Source: Corallococcus macrosporus (GTDB lineage Bacteria > Myxococcota > Myxococcia > Myxococcales > Myxococcaceae). From it: a DNA stretch of 64,000 nucleotides. Position numbers and translations under genes: made by a program. The notes below the pieces were generated by a model, which worked only from the letters and a program-made list of their open reading frames with translations, did no database searches and was not told the origin of the DNA. The stretch covers positions 248,001 through 312,000 of the forward strand of contig NZ_JAFIMU010000009.1 in assembly GCF_017302985.1 (NCBI RefSeq), written 5' to 3'. Below are positions 12,070 to 20,695 of this stretch, piece after piece (position 1 is the first letter of the stretch; each line of letters opens with the position of its first letter).

Positions 12070-13458
12070 ATGCAAAGCACCGTCGCCGCGGGCGAGGCCC
12101 GCAAGGGGCATCCCCCGGGCCTGTATTTGTTGTTCGCCACCGAGATGTGGGAGCGCATGTCGTACTACGGCATGCGCGGCCTGCTGGTGCTCTTCCTCAC
12201 CGACAAGGTGCGGGGCGGCTTTGGCTGGTCCACCGCGGATGCCCTGGGCCTCTACGGCACGTACACCGGCCTCGTGTACCTGACGCCGATTCTTGGCGGC
12301 TACATCGCGGACCGCTTCATCGGCCAGCGCAAGGCGGTGATGCTGGGCGGCGCGCTGATGGTGATTGGCCACCTGCTCTTGGCCCTACCCGGCATCTCCA
12401 TCTTCTACGCGGGCCTGGGCTTCCTCATCATCGGCAACGGCTTCTTCAAGCCGAACATCTCCACCATGGTGGGCGGGCTGTACCCCGCGGGTGACGGCCG
12501 GCGCGACGGTGCCTTCACCATCTTCTACATGGGCATCAACCTGGGCGCGGTGCTGGGCAACTTCATCTGCGGCACGCTGGGTGAGCGCGTGGGCTGGCAC
12601 TGGGGCTTCGGCTCCGCCGGCGTGGGCATGACGCTGGGCCTGATCATCTTCGTGGCGCTGGCGCACAAGTTCCTGGGCAACGTGGGCCTGGCGCCCGCGC
12701 CGCGCCCCACCGAGGCGCAGACGACGACGCCGGACGGCAAGCACCACGCCTTCTCCCGCGAGGAGTGGGACCGCATCATCGTCATCTTCATCATCGCGCT
12801 GTTCGTGGTCGCGTTCTGGACGGGCTTCGAGCAGGCCGGCGGCCTGATGAACCTCTACACGGACCAGAAGGTGGACCGCTCCATGTTCGGCTGGGAGGTC
12901 CCCACCACCTGGTTCCAGAACTTCAACTCCGTCTTCATCGTGACGCTGGCGCCGGTGTTCGCCGCGGTGTGGAGCTCGCTGGCGGCGAAGGGCAAGGACC
13001 TGAGCATCCCGGTGAAGATGTCCCTGGGGCTCATCTTCCTGTCCGTGGGCTTCGCGTTCATGCTGGGCGCCTCCAAGGAGAGCGCGGCGGACGGCAAGGC
13101 GGCGGCGTGGTGGGTCATCATGGCGTACCTCTTCCACACCATGGGCGAGCTGTGCCTGTCGCCGGTGGGCCTCTCCATGGTCAGCAAGGTGGCGCCCCAG
13201 CGCGTCACCTCCGCGATGATGGGCGTGTGGTTCCTGGCGAACGCGGTGGCCAACAAGCTGTCCGGCGTGCTGGGCGGCTACTCGGAGAAGATGGGTGAGT
13301 TCAGCGTGTTCCTCACCATCGTCATCGGCGCGGGCCTGGCGGGCGTCATCCTGCTGTTCCTCGCCCCCATGCTGAAGCGGATGATGCACGGCACGGACGA
13401 AGTGACGCCCGCGGCGACGCCCGCCCACCAGGAAGGCACCGTCCACCCGGCCACCTGA
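12070..13458 (+). CDS. POT-family proton-coupled oligopeptide transporter
   Basis: A major-facilitator-superfamily peptide permease of 462 residues that imports di- and tripeptides with protons. The start is ATG 12070 (MQSTVAAGEARKG), shortly after a GAGGA sequence; the longer in-frame extension upstream is noncoding. Family hallmarks are visible: the ExxER proton-coupling motif in TM1 as TEMWERMSYYG, a lysine in the TM4 motif GNGFFKPNISTM, and the PTR2 signature IFYMGINLGA. Around fourteen hydrophobic segments are present. A strong rho-independent terminator follows at 13491-13524, so the gene ends its own transcript. A second POT gene lies 3.4 kb away on the other strand; the two are diverged and are not a recent duplication. 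Confidence 0.95.
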   Translation: MQSTVAAGEARKGHPPGLYLLFATEMWERMSYYGMRGLLVLFLTDKVRGGFGWSTADALGLYGTYTGLVYLTPILGGYIADRFIGQRKAVMLGGALMVIGHLLLALPGISIFYAGLGFLIIGNGFFKPNISTMVGGLYPAGDGRRDGAFTIFYMGINLGAVLGNFICGTLGERVGWHWGFGSAGVGMTLGLIIFVALAHKFLGNVGLAPAPRPTEAQTTTPDGKHHAFSREEWDRIIVIFIIALFVVAFWTGFEQAGGLMNLYTDQKVDRSMFGWEVPTTWFQNFNSVFIVTLAPVFAAVWSSLAAKGKDLSIPVKMSLGLIFLSVGFAFMLGASKESAADGKAAAWWVIMAYLFHTMGELCLSPVGLSMVSKVAPQRVTSAMMGVWFLANAVANKLSGVLGGYSEKMGEFSVFLTIVIGAGLAGVILLFLAPMLKRMMHGTDEVTPAATPAHQEGTVHPAT

Positions 13459-13490
13459 GCCGGAGGGGGCAGCCCCTTTCGAAGTCCGTA

Positions 13491-13524
13491 CGCCGGAGCG
13501 CCCGCTGGGTGCTCCGGCGTTTTT
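13491..13524 (+). terminator. Rho-independent terminator after the POT gene
   Basis: A perfect 9-bp GC-rich stem, CGCCGGAGC at 13491-13499 pairing with GCTCCGGCG at 13511-13519, encloses an 11-base loop and runs straight into five T residues. This is the clearest intrinsic terminator in the window and separates the peptide transporter from the FIST gene. Confidence 0.9.
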
Positions 13525-13584
13525 CGTGGCGGCCATGCGGGCCCTGCACGCCCGCTTCCGCGTGAGTATCGATTCTGGAGCCCC

Positions 13585-14751
13585 ATGCGGATCCAGATTG
13601 GAAAGAGCCACTCACCGGATTGCGCCACCGCCGCGCGGGAGGCGGGCCAGGAGGCGCTGCGGGGCGCGGTTGCCCCCACCTTCGCCCTCGTCCTGTGCAC
13701 GGACCAGTACGACGCGGTGGCGCTGGCGTCCGCGGTCCGCGAGGAGCTGGGGGACATCCCCTGGGCCGGGTGCTGCGCGGCGGGCGTCTTCGCGGGAACC
13801 GAGCTGCTGCTCCAGGGGCTGGTCATCGCGCTCTTCATTGGCGACGACTTCCGCGTTGGCGTGGGGATGGGCGGGCCCGTCAGCGAGCGCCCGCGGGAGG
13901 CCGGGCGCGCGGCGGTGGCCGAGGCCGTGAGCAAGCTGCCTCCCAAGCCGTCCGGACACCGGCGTGCGCTCATCGTCCTGCCGGACGCGCTGAGCGGCAA
14001 CTCGACGGAGGTCGTGCGCGGGGCCCAGCAGGAGGCGGGCGCGGGCATCCGCTGGGCGGGGGGCGGCGCGGGCAACAACCTCCGGTTCGTGAAGACGGCC
14101 CAGTTCGCGCAAGGCCACGCCTACCAGGACCGGGTGGTGGTGATTGCCTTCGACACCCGGGAGCCCCTGGGCGTGGGCATCCAGCACGGCTGGTATCCGT
14201 ATGGGCCCCCCTCGCAGGTCACGAAGGCCCGGGGCGCGGTCGCCATCGAGCTCGACTACGAGAACGCCTTCGAGGTCTACCGGCGCACGGCCGCGAGCCG
14301 GGGCGACGCCCTGGACGTGCGCAGCTTCGTCCGCTTCGCGATGACCCACCCGCTGGGGATTCCCCAGGCCAATGGCGAGTTCGTGATCCGCGACCCCCTG
14401 TCCGTCGACTCCGACGGCTCGGTCCGCTTCATCGCCGAGATTCCGGACGGCTCCCTGGTCCGCGTCATGGAGGGCAAGCGCACGGATTTGCTCGGCGCCG
14501 CGGCCAGCGCCGCCACCCTGGCCCGGGAGGCCACCTCCGGCGCGCTGGGCGGCGCGATGGTGTTCGATTGTGTCTCCCGCTACCTGCTGCTGGAGGACGG
14601 CGTCCGAGACGAACTCTCCCGGTTCCAGGACGCGCTCGGCGCGGGCGTGCCGGTCGTGGGCTGTCTGACGCTGGGCGAGGTGGGGGCCATGGGGGGCGGG
14701 GTTCCCCAGTTCCACAACAAGACAGCGGTGGTGGTCGCGCTGCCGGGGTAA
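13585..14751 (+). CDS. FIST domain sensory protein
   Basis: A 388-residue soluble protein with the FIST N-terminal domain (roughly residues 30-210) followed by the FIST_C domain (about 215-370). Recognisable elements are the early WAGCCAAGVF segment, the central GGGAGNN turn and the C-terminal GCLTLGEVG and FHNKTAVVVAL strands. FIST domains are thought to bind small molecules, often amino acids, and usually work with kinases, methyl-accepting proteins or diguanylate cyclases. That fits here: the gene ends 16 bp before a histidine kinase gene, so the two are very likely co-transcribed and the FIST protein may be the input module. The start ATG 13585 gives a normal domain N-terminus, although its Shine-Dalgarno sequence is weak. 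Confidence 0.88.
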   Translation: MRIQIGKSHSPDCATAAREAGQEALRGAVAPTFALVLCTDQYDAVALASAVREELGDIPWAGCCAAGVFAGTELLLQGLVIALFIGDDFRVGVGMGGPVSERPREAGRAAVAEAVSKLPPKPSGHRRALIVLPDALSGNSTEVVRGAQQEAGAGIRWAGGGAGNNLRFVKTAQFAQGHAYQDRVVVIAFDTREPLGVGIQHGWYPYGPPSQVTKARGAVAIELDYENAFEVYRRTAASRGDALDVRSFVRFAMTHPLGIPQANGEFVIRDPLSVDSDGSVRFIAEIPDGSLVRVMEGKRTDLLGAAASAATLAREATSGALGGAMVFDCVSRYLLLEDGVRDELSRFQDALGAGVPVVGCLTLGEVGAMGGGVPQFHNKTAVVVALPG

Positions 14752-14767
14752 GGGGACGAGGTGGCGC

Positions 14768-16897
14768 ATGGAGGACCACGGCGCGGACGCGGAGCACAAG
14801 CTCACCGAGGAGCGCCTCGCGCTGCTGAGCGTGCTCCAGGAGCTCACCGTCGCGGCGCTTGACCTCCTGGATCCGGACAAGCCCGCGGACGACTTCCTGG
14901 ACCGCGTCGCGGAGCGGCTGGGCTGCGCGGTCGCGCTCTGGTTCCAGTCGGATCCGGGAGGGCAGGTGGGCCTGCTGGGCGCGAGCGGACTGTCCCCGGC
15001 CTCCCGCCAGCTCCCGATTCCACGGCTGCTGCCAAGGTACCCGCGCGAGCCCGGCCCCCTGCGCGTGGAGCTGCCCTATCCGGAGCTGGCTTCACCGGGG
15101 CTCGTGCGCTGGTCGGTGCCCATCGACGACGCCGGGCATGGCGCGGTGCCCCCCGTCAGCGTGCTGCTGCTGTACTTCGACCGCGAGCCGCGTCTGCCGC
15201 GCCAGTACCAGGGCATGGTGGAGCGGCTGGGCGGCGTGCTCCGCACCGCGCTCATCCACCGGCAGCTCTTCGCGCGGACCCTGGAGAGCGAGCGCGCGCT
15301 CCAGCACGAGCGGGACTTCAGCTCCACGGTCCTGGACACGGCCCGCGCCCTGGTCGTCGTCCTGGATCCGGAAGGCCGCATCGTCCGCTTCAACCGGGCG
15401 TGCCAGGAGGTGACGGGCTACTCCTTCGAGGAGCTGCGCGGTGACCGCTTCTGGACGCGGCTGCTGCCACCCGAGGAGGCGGGGATCGTGGAGCTGCACT
15501 TCGCCGTGCTCGCGGCGGGGCTGGGGCACGAGCAGTACGAGAACCACTGGCTGACCCGGAAGGGAGAGCGCCGCCTCATCTCCTGGTCCAGCAACGTCCT
15601 GCGGAACGTGTCGGGGACCATCGAGTACGTCATCGGCACCGGCATCGACATCACCGAGCACCGCCGGACCGAACAGGAGCGCGACCAGACCTTCCAGCGC
15701 GAGCAGCAGGCGCGCGCCCGGGCCGAGGAGCAGGAGGGGCGGTCCGCGCTCCTGGCGGAGGCCTCCGGGTTGCTCGACGGCTCGCTCGCACCCGAGGACG
15801 CGCTGCGCAGCGTGGCTGCGCTGACCGTCCGGCGGTTCGCGGACTGGTGCGCGGTGGAGGTCCTGGACGGGAGCCACTCCGCCCAGCGGCTCACCGAGGC
15901 CCGCTCCGAAGCGCTGCGCGCCAGTTCGTCCGCGCGGAGCGTCCGGGAGGGTCAGGACCTGGCCGAGTTCATCGACTTCCCGTCGCGCATCTCCGTGCCG
16001 CTGCTCGCGCGGGAGCATGCGCTCGGCACGCTCACCCTCGCGCGCCTGGAGGGCAGCGGACGGTATGTCCCGGCGGATGTCGCGCTCGCGCAGGAGCTGG
16101 CCCGCCGCGCGGCGATGGCCATGGACAACGCCCGGCTCTATCAGCAGGCCCAGCTGGCCATCGGCCTGCGGGACGAGTTCCTCTCCATCGCCTCGCACGA
16201 GCTGAAGACGCCGGTCACGTCCCTCCAGTTGTCGGTGCAGGGGCTGATGCGCCTGGCCCGGACGGGCGCGCTGCGGACCTCACCGGTGGAGACGGTGACC
16301 CACGCGCTGGAGGTCATCGAGCGGCAGGCGAAGCGGATGGCGAAGCTCGTCAACACGCTGCTGGACGTCTCGCGCATCCACGCCGGGCGGCTGGAGCTGG
16401 AGTTCGAGGAGGTGGACCTCGCCGCGCTGGTCCGGGACGTCGCGGCGCGCTTCGCCCCGGAGCTGGCCACGTCGGGGACCCGGCTCCAGGTCCACGCCGA
16501 CACGGCGGTGCCGGGCATGTGGGACCGGTCGCGGTTGGATCAGATCGTCACCAACCTGCTCTCGAACGCCATCAAGTACGGGGAGGGAAGGCCCATCGCG
16601 CTCCGCGTGGAGGGGGACGCGGAGATGGCGCGGCTGGAGGTGCGGGACCAGGGCATCGGCATCCCGGCGGAGCGGCAGGTGCGCATCTTCCGGGCCTTCG
16701 AGCGCGCCGTGTCCTCGCGCCACTACGGAGGCCTGGGCCTGGGCCTCCACATCGTGAACCAGCTCGTGGAGCGGCTGGGGGGCTCGGTCCGCGTCGAAAG
16801 CGAGGCGGGGCAGGGAGCCACCTTCACGGTGGAGCTCCCCCGCTACGGTCCCCACGCGGCCCCCGCCGCGGACCCGACCCTGCACGACGGGCTCTAG
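14768..16897 (+). CDS. PAS/GAF sensor histidine kinase
   Basis: A 709-residue, apparently cytoplasmic kinase, start ATG 14768 after GAGGTGG. Order of domains: a GAF-like domain (about 20-165), a short helix, a PAS domain (about 185-300, containing VVVLDPEGRIVRFNRACQ and the PAC-like ITEHRRTEQER), a second GAF (about 320-455), HisKA with the phospho-His in ASHELKTPV near residue 477, and an HATPase with DQIVTNLLSNAIKY (N box) and GGLGLGLHIV (G2 box). No receiver is attached and no response regulator is adjacent, so it is an orphan that probably signals to a partner elsewhere. The upstream FIST gene is its likely sensory partner. Its TAG stop overlaps the stop of the convergent POT gene in the shared tetranucleotide CTAG at 16894-16897. 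Confidence 0.92.
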   Translation: MEDHGADAEHKLTEERLALLSVLQELTVAALDLLDPDKPADDFLDRVAERLGCAVALWFQSDPGGQVGLLGASGLSPASRQLPIPRLLPRYPREPGPLRVELPYPELASPGLVRWSVPIDDAGHGAVPPVSVLLLYFDREPRLPRQYQGMVERLGGVLRTALIHRQLFARTLESERALQHERDFSSTVLDTARALVVVLDPEGRIVRFNRACQEVTGYSFEELRGDRFWTRLLPPEEAGIVELHFAVLAAGLGHEQYENHWLTRKGERRLISWSSNVLRNVSGTIEYVIGTGIDITEHRRTEQERDQTFQREQQARARAEEQEGRSALLAEASGLLDGSLAPEDALRSVAALTVRRFADWCAVEVLDGSHSAQRLTEARSEALRASSSARSVREGQDLAEFIDFPSRISVPLLAREHALGTLTLARLEGSGRYVPADVALAQELARRAAMAMDNARLYQQAQLAIGLRDEFLSIASHELKTPVTSLQLSVQGLMRLARTGALRTSPVETVTHALEVIERQAKRMAKLVNTLLDVSRIHAGRLELEFEEVDLAALVRDVAARFAPELATSGTRLQVHADTAVPGMWDRSRLDQIVTNLLSNAIKYGEGRPIALRVEGDAEMARLEVRDQGIGIPAERQVRIFRAFERAVSSRHYGGLGLGLHIVNQLVERLGGSVRVESEAGQGATFTVELPRYGPHAAPAADPTLHDGL

Positions 16898-18342
16898 GCC
16901 GGCTTCGGCTCCACCGCGGGGTTGCGGCCGTCCATGGGGGCCTGTGCGTCCGTCTGGTAGTAGTCCCGCACGACGTACTTGCGGGCCACCAGCGCCATGC
17001 CCACGCCGGCCACGGCGGCCAGGGCCGCGTAGAAGAAGAACTGCGCGGAGCCCGTGAAGACGTTGAGCGCCGCGGCGATGGCCACCGCCACGTTCGCCAG
17101 CGTGTTCGTCACCAGCCACACGCTCTGGATGGTGCCCTTCATCTCCCGGGGCGCCTGCGTGTACGCGAACTCCAGGCCCGTGGTGGACACGAGAATCTCC
17201 GCTACCGTCAGCACGATGTACGGCAACAGCTGCCACGCGATGTTCAGCGTCGTCCCGCCCTCCATCGCCACCTGGAAGAAGCCCGCGATGACGAACGACG
17301 CGGCGCCGATGATGAGCCCCATGGGCATGCGCCGCAGCGGCGTCAGCTCCCAGCCCGCGCGCTGGAAGGCCGGGTACACCACGGCCGTCAGGAAGGGGAT
17401 GAGCAGCATCACCAGCATGGGGTTGATGAACTGCATCTGGCTGGGCTGGAACACGATGCCGCCCACGTTCGGGTCCATGGACCGCGCCTGCACCACCCAG
17501 GTGGACGCCTTCTGATCGAACAGCATCCAGAAGAAGGGCACGAAGGGCAGCAGCAGCGCGGACACCCGGAACACCGCCTTCACGCCCTCCACCGCCTCCG
17601 TCGGGTGCTCCGCCCTGGCCTTGTCCAGCCAGGTGCCGCCCGCCACGTCCTTGCCCCGGAACGCGCTGCCCAGCACCTTGAAGAACGAGTGCGGGTTCGG
17701 GCCCGTGGGAGGCACCAGCACGTAGTGCTTGCGGCCCGCCCAGAAGATGACCGTCGCCAGGAACATCAGGATGCCCGGCACACCGAAGGCCACCGCGGGC
17801 CCGTAGTTCTTCATCAGCAGCGGGACGAACAGCGACGCGAAGAACGAACCGAAGTTGATGGTCCAGTAGAAGATGGCGAAGACCTTCTTCACCAGGTGCT
17901 TGTTCTTCTCCGTGAACTGGTCGCCCACCATCGCGGACACGCACGGCTTGATGCCGCCGCTGCCAATCGCGATGAGCGTCAGGCCCGTGTAGAAGCCCTT
18001 CGCGCTGTCCTCGAAGAGCGCCAGGCACGCGTGCCCCGCGCAGTACACGAGGCTCAGCACGAAGATGGTGTGGAACTTCCCGAAGAAGCGGTCCGCCAGG
18101 TAGCCGCCAATGAGCGGGAAGAAGTACACCCCCGCCATGAACAGGTGCATCAGGCTCTTGGCCTGCGCCTCCCGCAGCCCTGTCTCCGGCACCTGCGTGC
18201 GCAAGAGGTAGTCGATGAAGAACACCGTGAGGATGTTCCGCATCCCGTAGAAGCTGAAGCGCTCACAGGCCTCGTTCCCGATGATGTAGGGAATCTGGGG
18301 CGGGAAGCGCTGGGTGGTGGGGGCGGTCGAGGTCTCGGCCAT
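16894..18342 (-). CDS. POT-family oligopeptide transporter (second copy)
   Basis: A 482-residue proton-dependent peptide transporter. The TM1 ExxER motif appears as NEACERFSFYG, the TM4 region has the textbook GSGGIKPCVSAM, and the PTR2 signature is IFYWTINFGS. Compared with the POT gene at 12070 it has a longer central loop (about residues 205-250) and C-terminus, closer to the eukaryotic-type and myxobacterial POT branch. The start is ATG 18342 behind a GGGTGGGGG purine run. The gene follows the deacetylase gene by 40 bp on the same strand, so they likely form an operon: peptide or acetylated-amine uptake plus deacetylation is a reasonable pairing, but not proven. Its stop interlocks with that of the convergent kinase gene. 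Confidence 0.94.
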   Translation of the reverse strand: MAETSTAPTTQRFPPQIPYIIGNEACERFSFYGMRNILTVFFIDYLLRTQVPETGLREAQAKSLMHLFMAGVYFFPLIGGYLADRFFGKFHTIFVLSLVYCAGHACLALFEDSAKGFYTGLTLIAIGSGGIKPCVSAMVGDQFTEKNKHLVKKVFAIFYWTINFGSFFASLFVPLLMKNYGPAVAFGVPGILMFLATVIFWAGRKHYVLVPPTGPNPHSFFKVLGSAFRGKDVAGGTWLDKARAEHPTEAVEGVKAVFRVSALLLPFVPFFWMLFDQKASTWVVQARSMDPNVGGIVFQPSQMQFINPMLVMLLIPFLTAVVYPAFQRAGWELTPLRRMPMGLIIGAASFVIAGFFQVAMEGGTTLNIAWQLLPYIVLTVAEILVSTTGLEFAYTQAPREMKGTIQSVWLVTNTLANVAVAIAAALNVFTGSAQFFFYAALAAVAGVGMALVARKYVVRDYYQTDAQAPMDGRNPAVEPKPA

Positions 18343-18382
18343 GCCCCCACCCTACCGCAGGAGTGCGTATGGGTCGCGCGAC

Positions 18383-19417
18383 TCAGCCCGCGGCGTCGAA
18401 CGCGCCCAGCACGGCCGCCACGTTGTGGCCGATGTCCTCCACCGCGTAGCCGCCCTCCTGGACCAGCACCGTGGGGAGCCCCAGCCCGGCCAACTGCCCT
18501 CCCAGCAGCGGGAAGTGCTCCTTGCGCAGCTTGAACGCGCTGATGGGGTCGCCTTCGTAGGTGTCCACGCCCAGCGACACCACCAGTGCGTCCGCCCCGA
18601 AGGCCAGGATGGCCTCCCGCGCCGTGGCCAGCGCGGCGGAGTACCCCGCCCAGTCCGTGCCGCGCTGCAGCGGAAGGTTCAGCGTGTAGCCCTCGCCCCG
18701 GCCCGCGCCGCGCTCGTCGGCATACCCGAGGAAGTAGGGGTACTCGGTGTCCGGCGTGCCGTGGATGGAGATGAACAGCACGTCGTCGCGCTCCCAGAAG
18801 ATCTCCTGGGTGCCGTTGCCATGGTGGTAGTCCACGTCCAGCAGCGCGACCCGCGCCTTGCCCGCGTCGCGAAGGCCCTGGGCCGCCAGCGCCGCGTTGT
18901 TGAGGAAGCAGTAGCCGCCATAGGTCCCGCGCGCGGCATGGTGCCCTGGCGGCCGGCACAGCGCGTAGGCCGCCCGCGAGCCCTCGGTCACGAGCGCCGC
19001 GGCGGTCATCGCGCAGTGCGCCGAGGCCAGCGCCGCCTCCCAGGTGCCCGGCACGATGGGCGTCCCGGCGTCGAACGCGTAATAGCCCATCGCGCCGTGG
19101 ATGCCGGAAGGCACGCGGTCCCGCCGCAGGCCCCGCGCCGGGAAGCCGCTCGGCAGCATGGAGCCGTCGCGCCCCTCCGCCCGCCAGCGCGGATAGGCCG
19201 TGCGCAGGAACTCGATGAAGTCCGCGTCGTGGATTTTTAGAAGGCGCTCCATCGGGAAGTCGCGCGGCGGCAGCCAGGTGTGACTGCCCGCCGCCCGCAG
19301 TGCCTGTTCGATGAAGTCCACCCGCGCGGGGCACTCGTAGCAGGGCACCAGCTGCCCGCGATGAAGCTCCACCCCGCCGTCATGTCCTGCGTGCAGGGCA
19401 CTGTGCACCACGTCCAT
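18383..19417 (-). CDS. Histone-deacetylase-family amidohydrolase (acetylpolyamine amidohydrolase-like)
   Basis: A 344-residue zinc-dependent deacetylase of the arginase/HDAC fold, start ATG 19417 after GGGAGGAAGG. All catalytic landmarks are there: the double histidine in RPPGHHA, the zinc ligands in DVDYHHGNGTQ, the later Asp in SLGVDTYEGDP, and the C-terminal EGGYAVEDIG. The LGVDTYEGDPI segment is typical of bacterial class II/acetylpolyamine amidohydrolases, which remove acetyl groups from polyamines or protein lysines. In-frame sequence beyond the chosen ATG overlaps the palindrome region and is not coding. It heads a probable operon with the POT transporter, so an imported acetylated compound could be the substrate; this is inference. 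A FadR-like regulator is divergent. Confidence 0.92.
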   Translation of the reverse strand: MDVVHSALHAGHDGGVELHRGQLVPCYECPARVDFIEQALRAAGSHTWLPPRDFPMERLLKIHDADFIEFLRTAYPRWRAEGRDGSMLPSGFPARGLRRDRVPSGIHGAMGYYAFDAGTPIVPGTWEAALASAHCAMTAAALVTEGSRAAYALCRPPGHHAARGTYGGYCFLNNAALAAQGLRDAGKARVALLDVDYHHGNGTQEIFWERDDVLFISIHGTPDTEYPYFLGYADERGAGRGEGYTLNLPLQRGTDWAGYSAALATAREAILAFGADALVVSLGVDTYEGDPISAFKLRKEHFPLLGGQLAGLGLPTVLVQEGGYAVEDIGHNVAAVLGAFDAAG

Positions 19418-19598
19418 CGAGCCTTCCTCCCGTTCGCGAACTGGGGGACAGCGTAGGCAGGACACCAGGAGTTCGGGGGCCTGGAAGTCCTCCGCACGCG
19501 GGCCCCACGGAGCGCGAAGGCCAGCCGCGACGGTGCGCCCGAGCGGAGACCCAGGTGGATCCACGGGCAGGGCGCGCCCGCCGGGACCGACGTCGCCC

Positions 19599-19623
19599 AA
19601 CTGGTCCGACAGTCGGACCAGTT
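19599..19623. repeat. Isolated 25-bp perfect palindrome in front of the FadR-like gene
   Basis: Twelve-bp arms, AACTGGTCCGAC and its exact reverse complement, surround a central A. It is the same core found in the 37-kb array and at 54253. It lies 47 bp before the proposed start of the GntR/FadR-like gene and 182 bp before the divergent deacetylase start, a position expected of an operator. The left arm matches the first 12 bases of the E. coli FadR operator consensus (AGCTGGTCCGAYNTGTT as I recall it) except one base. Confidence 0.9.
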
Positions 19624-19669
19624 CGCATCGCCCGGCGCCGGAGGGTGGGTCCCCCAGTTCGTCCCGTCC

Positions 19670-20692
19670 ATGTCAGACCCGTCTGGTTGGATGGGCGAAG
19701 CATCGGCGAGAAGGGCGGCGGAGATGGTGAGGGTGGGGCTGGTGGCGTATGTGGAGCATCAGATTGAGCAGGACATCGCGCTGGGACGGCTGCCGAGGAA
19801 CGGGCGGCTGGCCTCGGAGCGGGTGATGGCGCACTGGTATGGCGTGTGCCGGGGCACGGTGCGCGAGGCCCTGCGGCGGCTGGCGGCACGGGGCCTGGTG
19901 GTGCAGCACCCCGGGCGCCAGGCGCGAGCGGTAGCCCTGGATGAATCGCTGACGCTGGAGAACCTGGGTCTGGCGCTGCATGCCGCGCGCTCCGAGGAGG
20001 GCCGACGGCTGCTGGAGGGCTTCTTCAGCCTCAAGCGGCAGGTGCTGGTGGAGCTCCTGGCCGACTGCTGCGCGAATGCCTCCGAGTCGGAGGTGAGCCG
20101 GTTGGAGTCCGTCTGCTACGCGCTCTGGGACGCGGCGCGCTGGCACCCCGGAGAGCGCTGCGCCCAGTTGGAGTTCGAGTTGCTGCGGCTGGCGGCCCAG
20201 GTGGCTGCGCGTCCCGGGCACCTGCTCCTCATCCAATCGCTGCAACGGGCCTTCAGGGGCATTGGGGCCCGGCTGCTGCCCTTCATGGGCGGCGAAGCCC
20301 TGGCCCAGTGGGCCCGGGGCGCGATGCATGCCCTGGACGAGCGCGACATGCAGGCGCTCCAGCACCAGCTGCCGACGCTGATGAAGGCGTGCGATGACGG
20401 CGTGCTCAACCGGTTTGCGCCAGTCCCCCACCAGGCGGGGCCTCTTGAGGCACCCCCCCTTGTCGAGGAGCGTGACCTCGGAACCCTCGCACCCGCCGCC
20501 GAGCCCACCGAAGCTCAGCTGCTTTCATCCGTTCCGGAGAGTCATCCCCGCGAACCCGGTGATGACTGCGTGCGGGCGGCGGGCCTCAACACGCCCGAAT
20601 CCCAGGACCCGCCTCCAGCCACGACCGGGCTGGAGGGTTACTCGCTTCTGGCGCCTTCCTTGCCTTCGACCCGGGAGCCACCTGATTCGTGA
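19670..20692 (+). CDS. GntR-family transcriptional regulator, FadR-like
   Basis: A 340-residue regulator. The winged helix-turn-helix spans about residues 20-90 and aligns well with E. coli FadR: the segments LASERVMAHWYGVCRGTVRE and LAARGLVVQH parallel FadR's AERELSELIGVTRTTLRE and LARDGWLTIQH. Arg51, Arg61, Arg65 and His80 fall on the FadR DNA contacts Arg35, Arg45, Arg49 and His65. The C-terminal all-helical domain (about 95-250) also resembles the FadR acyl-CoA-binding domain. Beyond it is a roughly 90-residue Pro-rich, low-complexity tail FadR lacks. The start at 19670 has no good Shine-Dalgarno sequence; ATG 19724 (MVRVGLVAYVEHQ) is an alternative. A palindrome just upstream suggests autoregulation. 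Effector and regulon are unknown. The stop is three bases from the convergent uvrA stop. Confidence 0.85.
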   Translation: MSDPSGWMGEASARRAAEMVRVGLVAYVEHQIEQDIALGRLPRNGRLASERVMAHWYGVCRGTVREALRRLAARGLVVQHPGRQARAVALDESLTLENLGLALHAARSEEGRRLLEGFFSLKRQVLVELLADCCANASESEVSRLESVCYALWDAARWHPGERCAQLEFELLRLAAQVAARPGHLLLIQSLQRAFRGIGARLLPFMGGEALAQWARGAMHALDERDMQALQHQLPTLMKACDDGVLNRFAPVPHQAGPLEAPPLVEERDLGTLAPAAEPTEAQLLSSVPESHPREPGDDCVRAAGLNTPESQDPPPATTGLEGYSLLAPSLPSTREPPDS

Positions 20693-20695
20693 GGC

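Noticed and set aside
12070-18342. Recent duplication of the two POT transporters
   Set aside because: Their sequences differ in the central loop, in motif residues and in length, so they are distant paralogues that happen to be neighbours.
20612-20636. Bidirectional terminator between the FadR-like gene and uvrA
   Set aside because: A 9-bp stem (CCTCCAGCC with GGCTGGAGG) exists but lies inside the regulator's coding tail and has no T-run on either strand.
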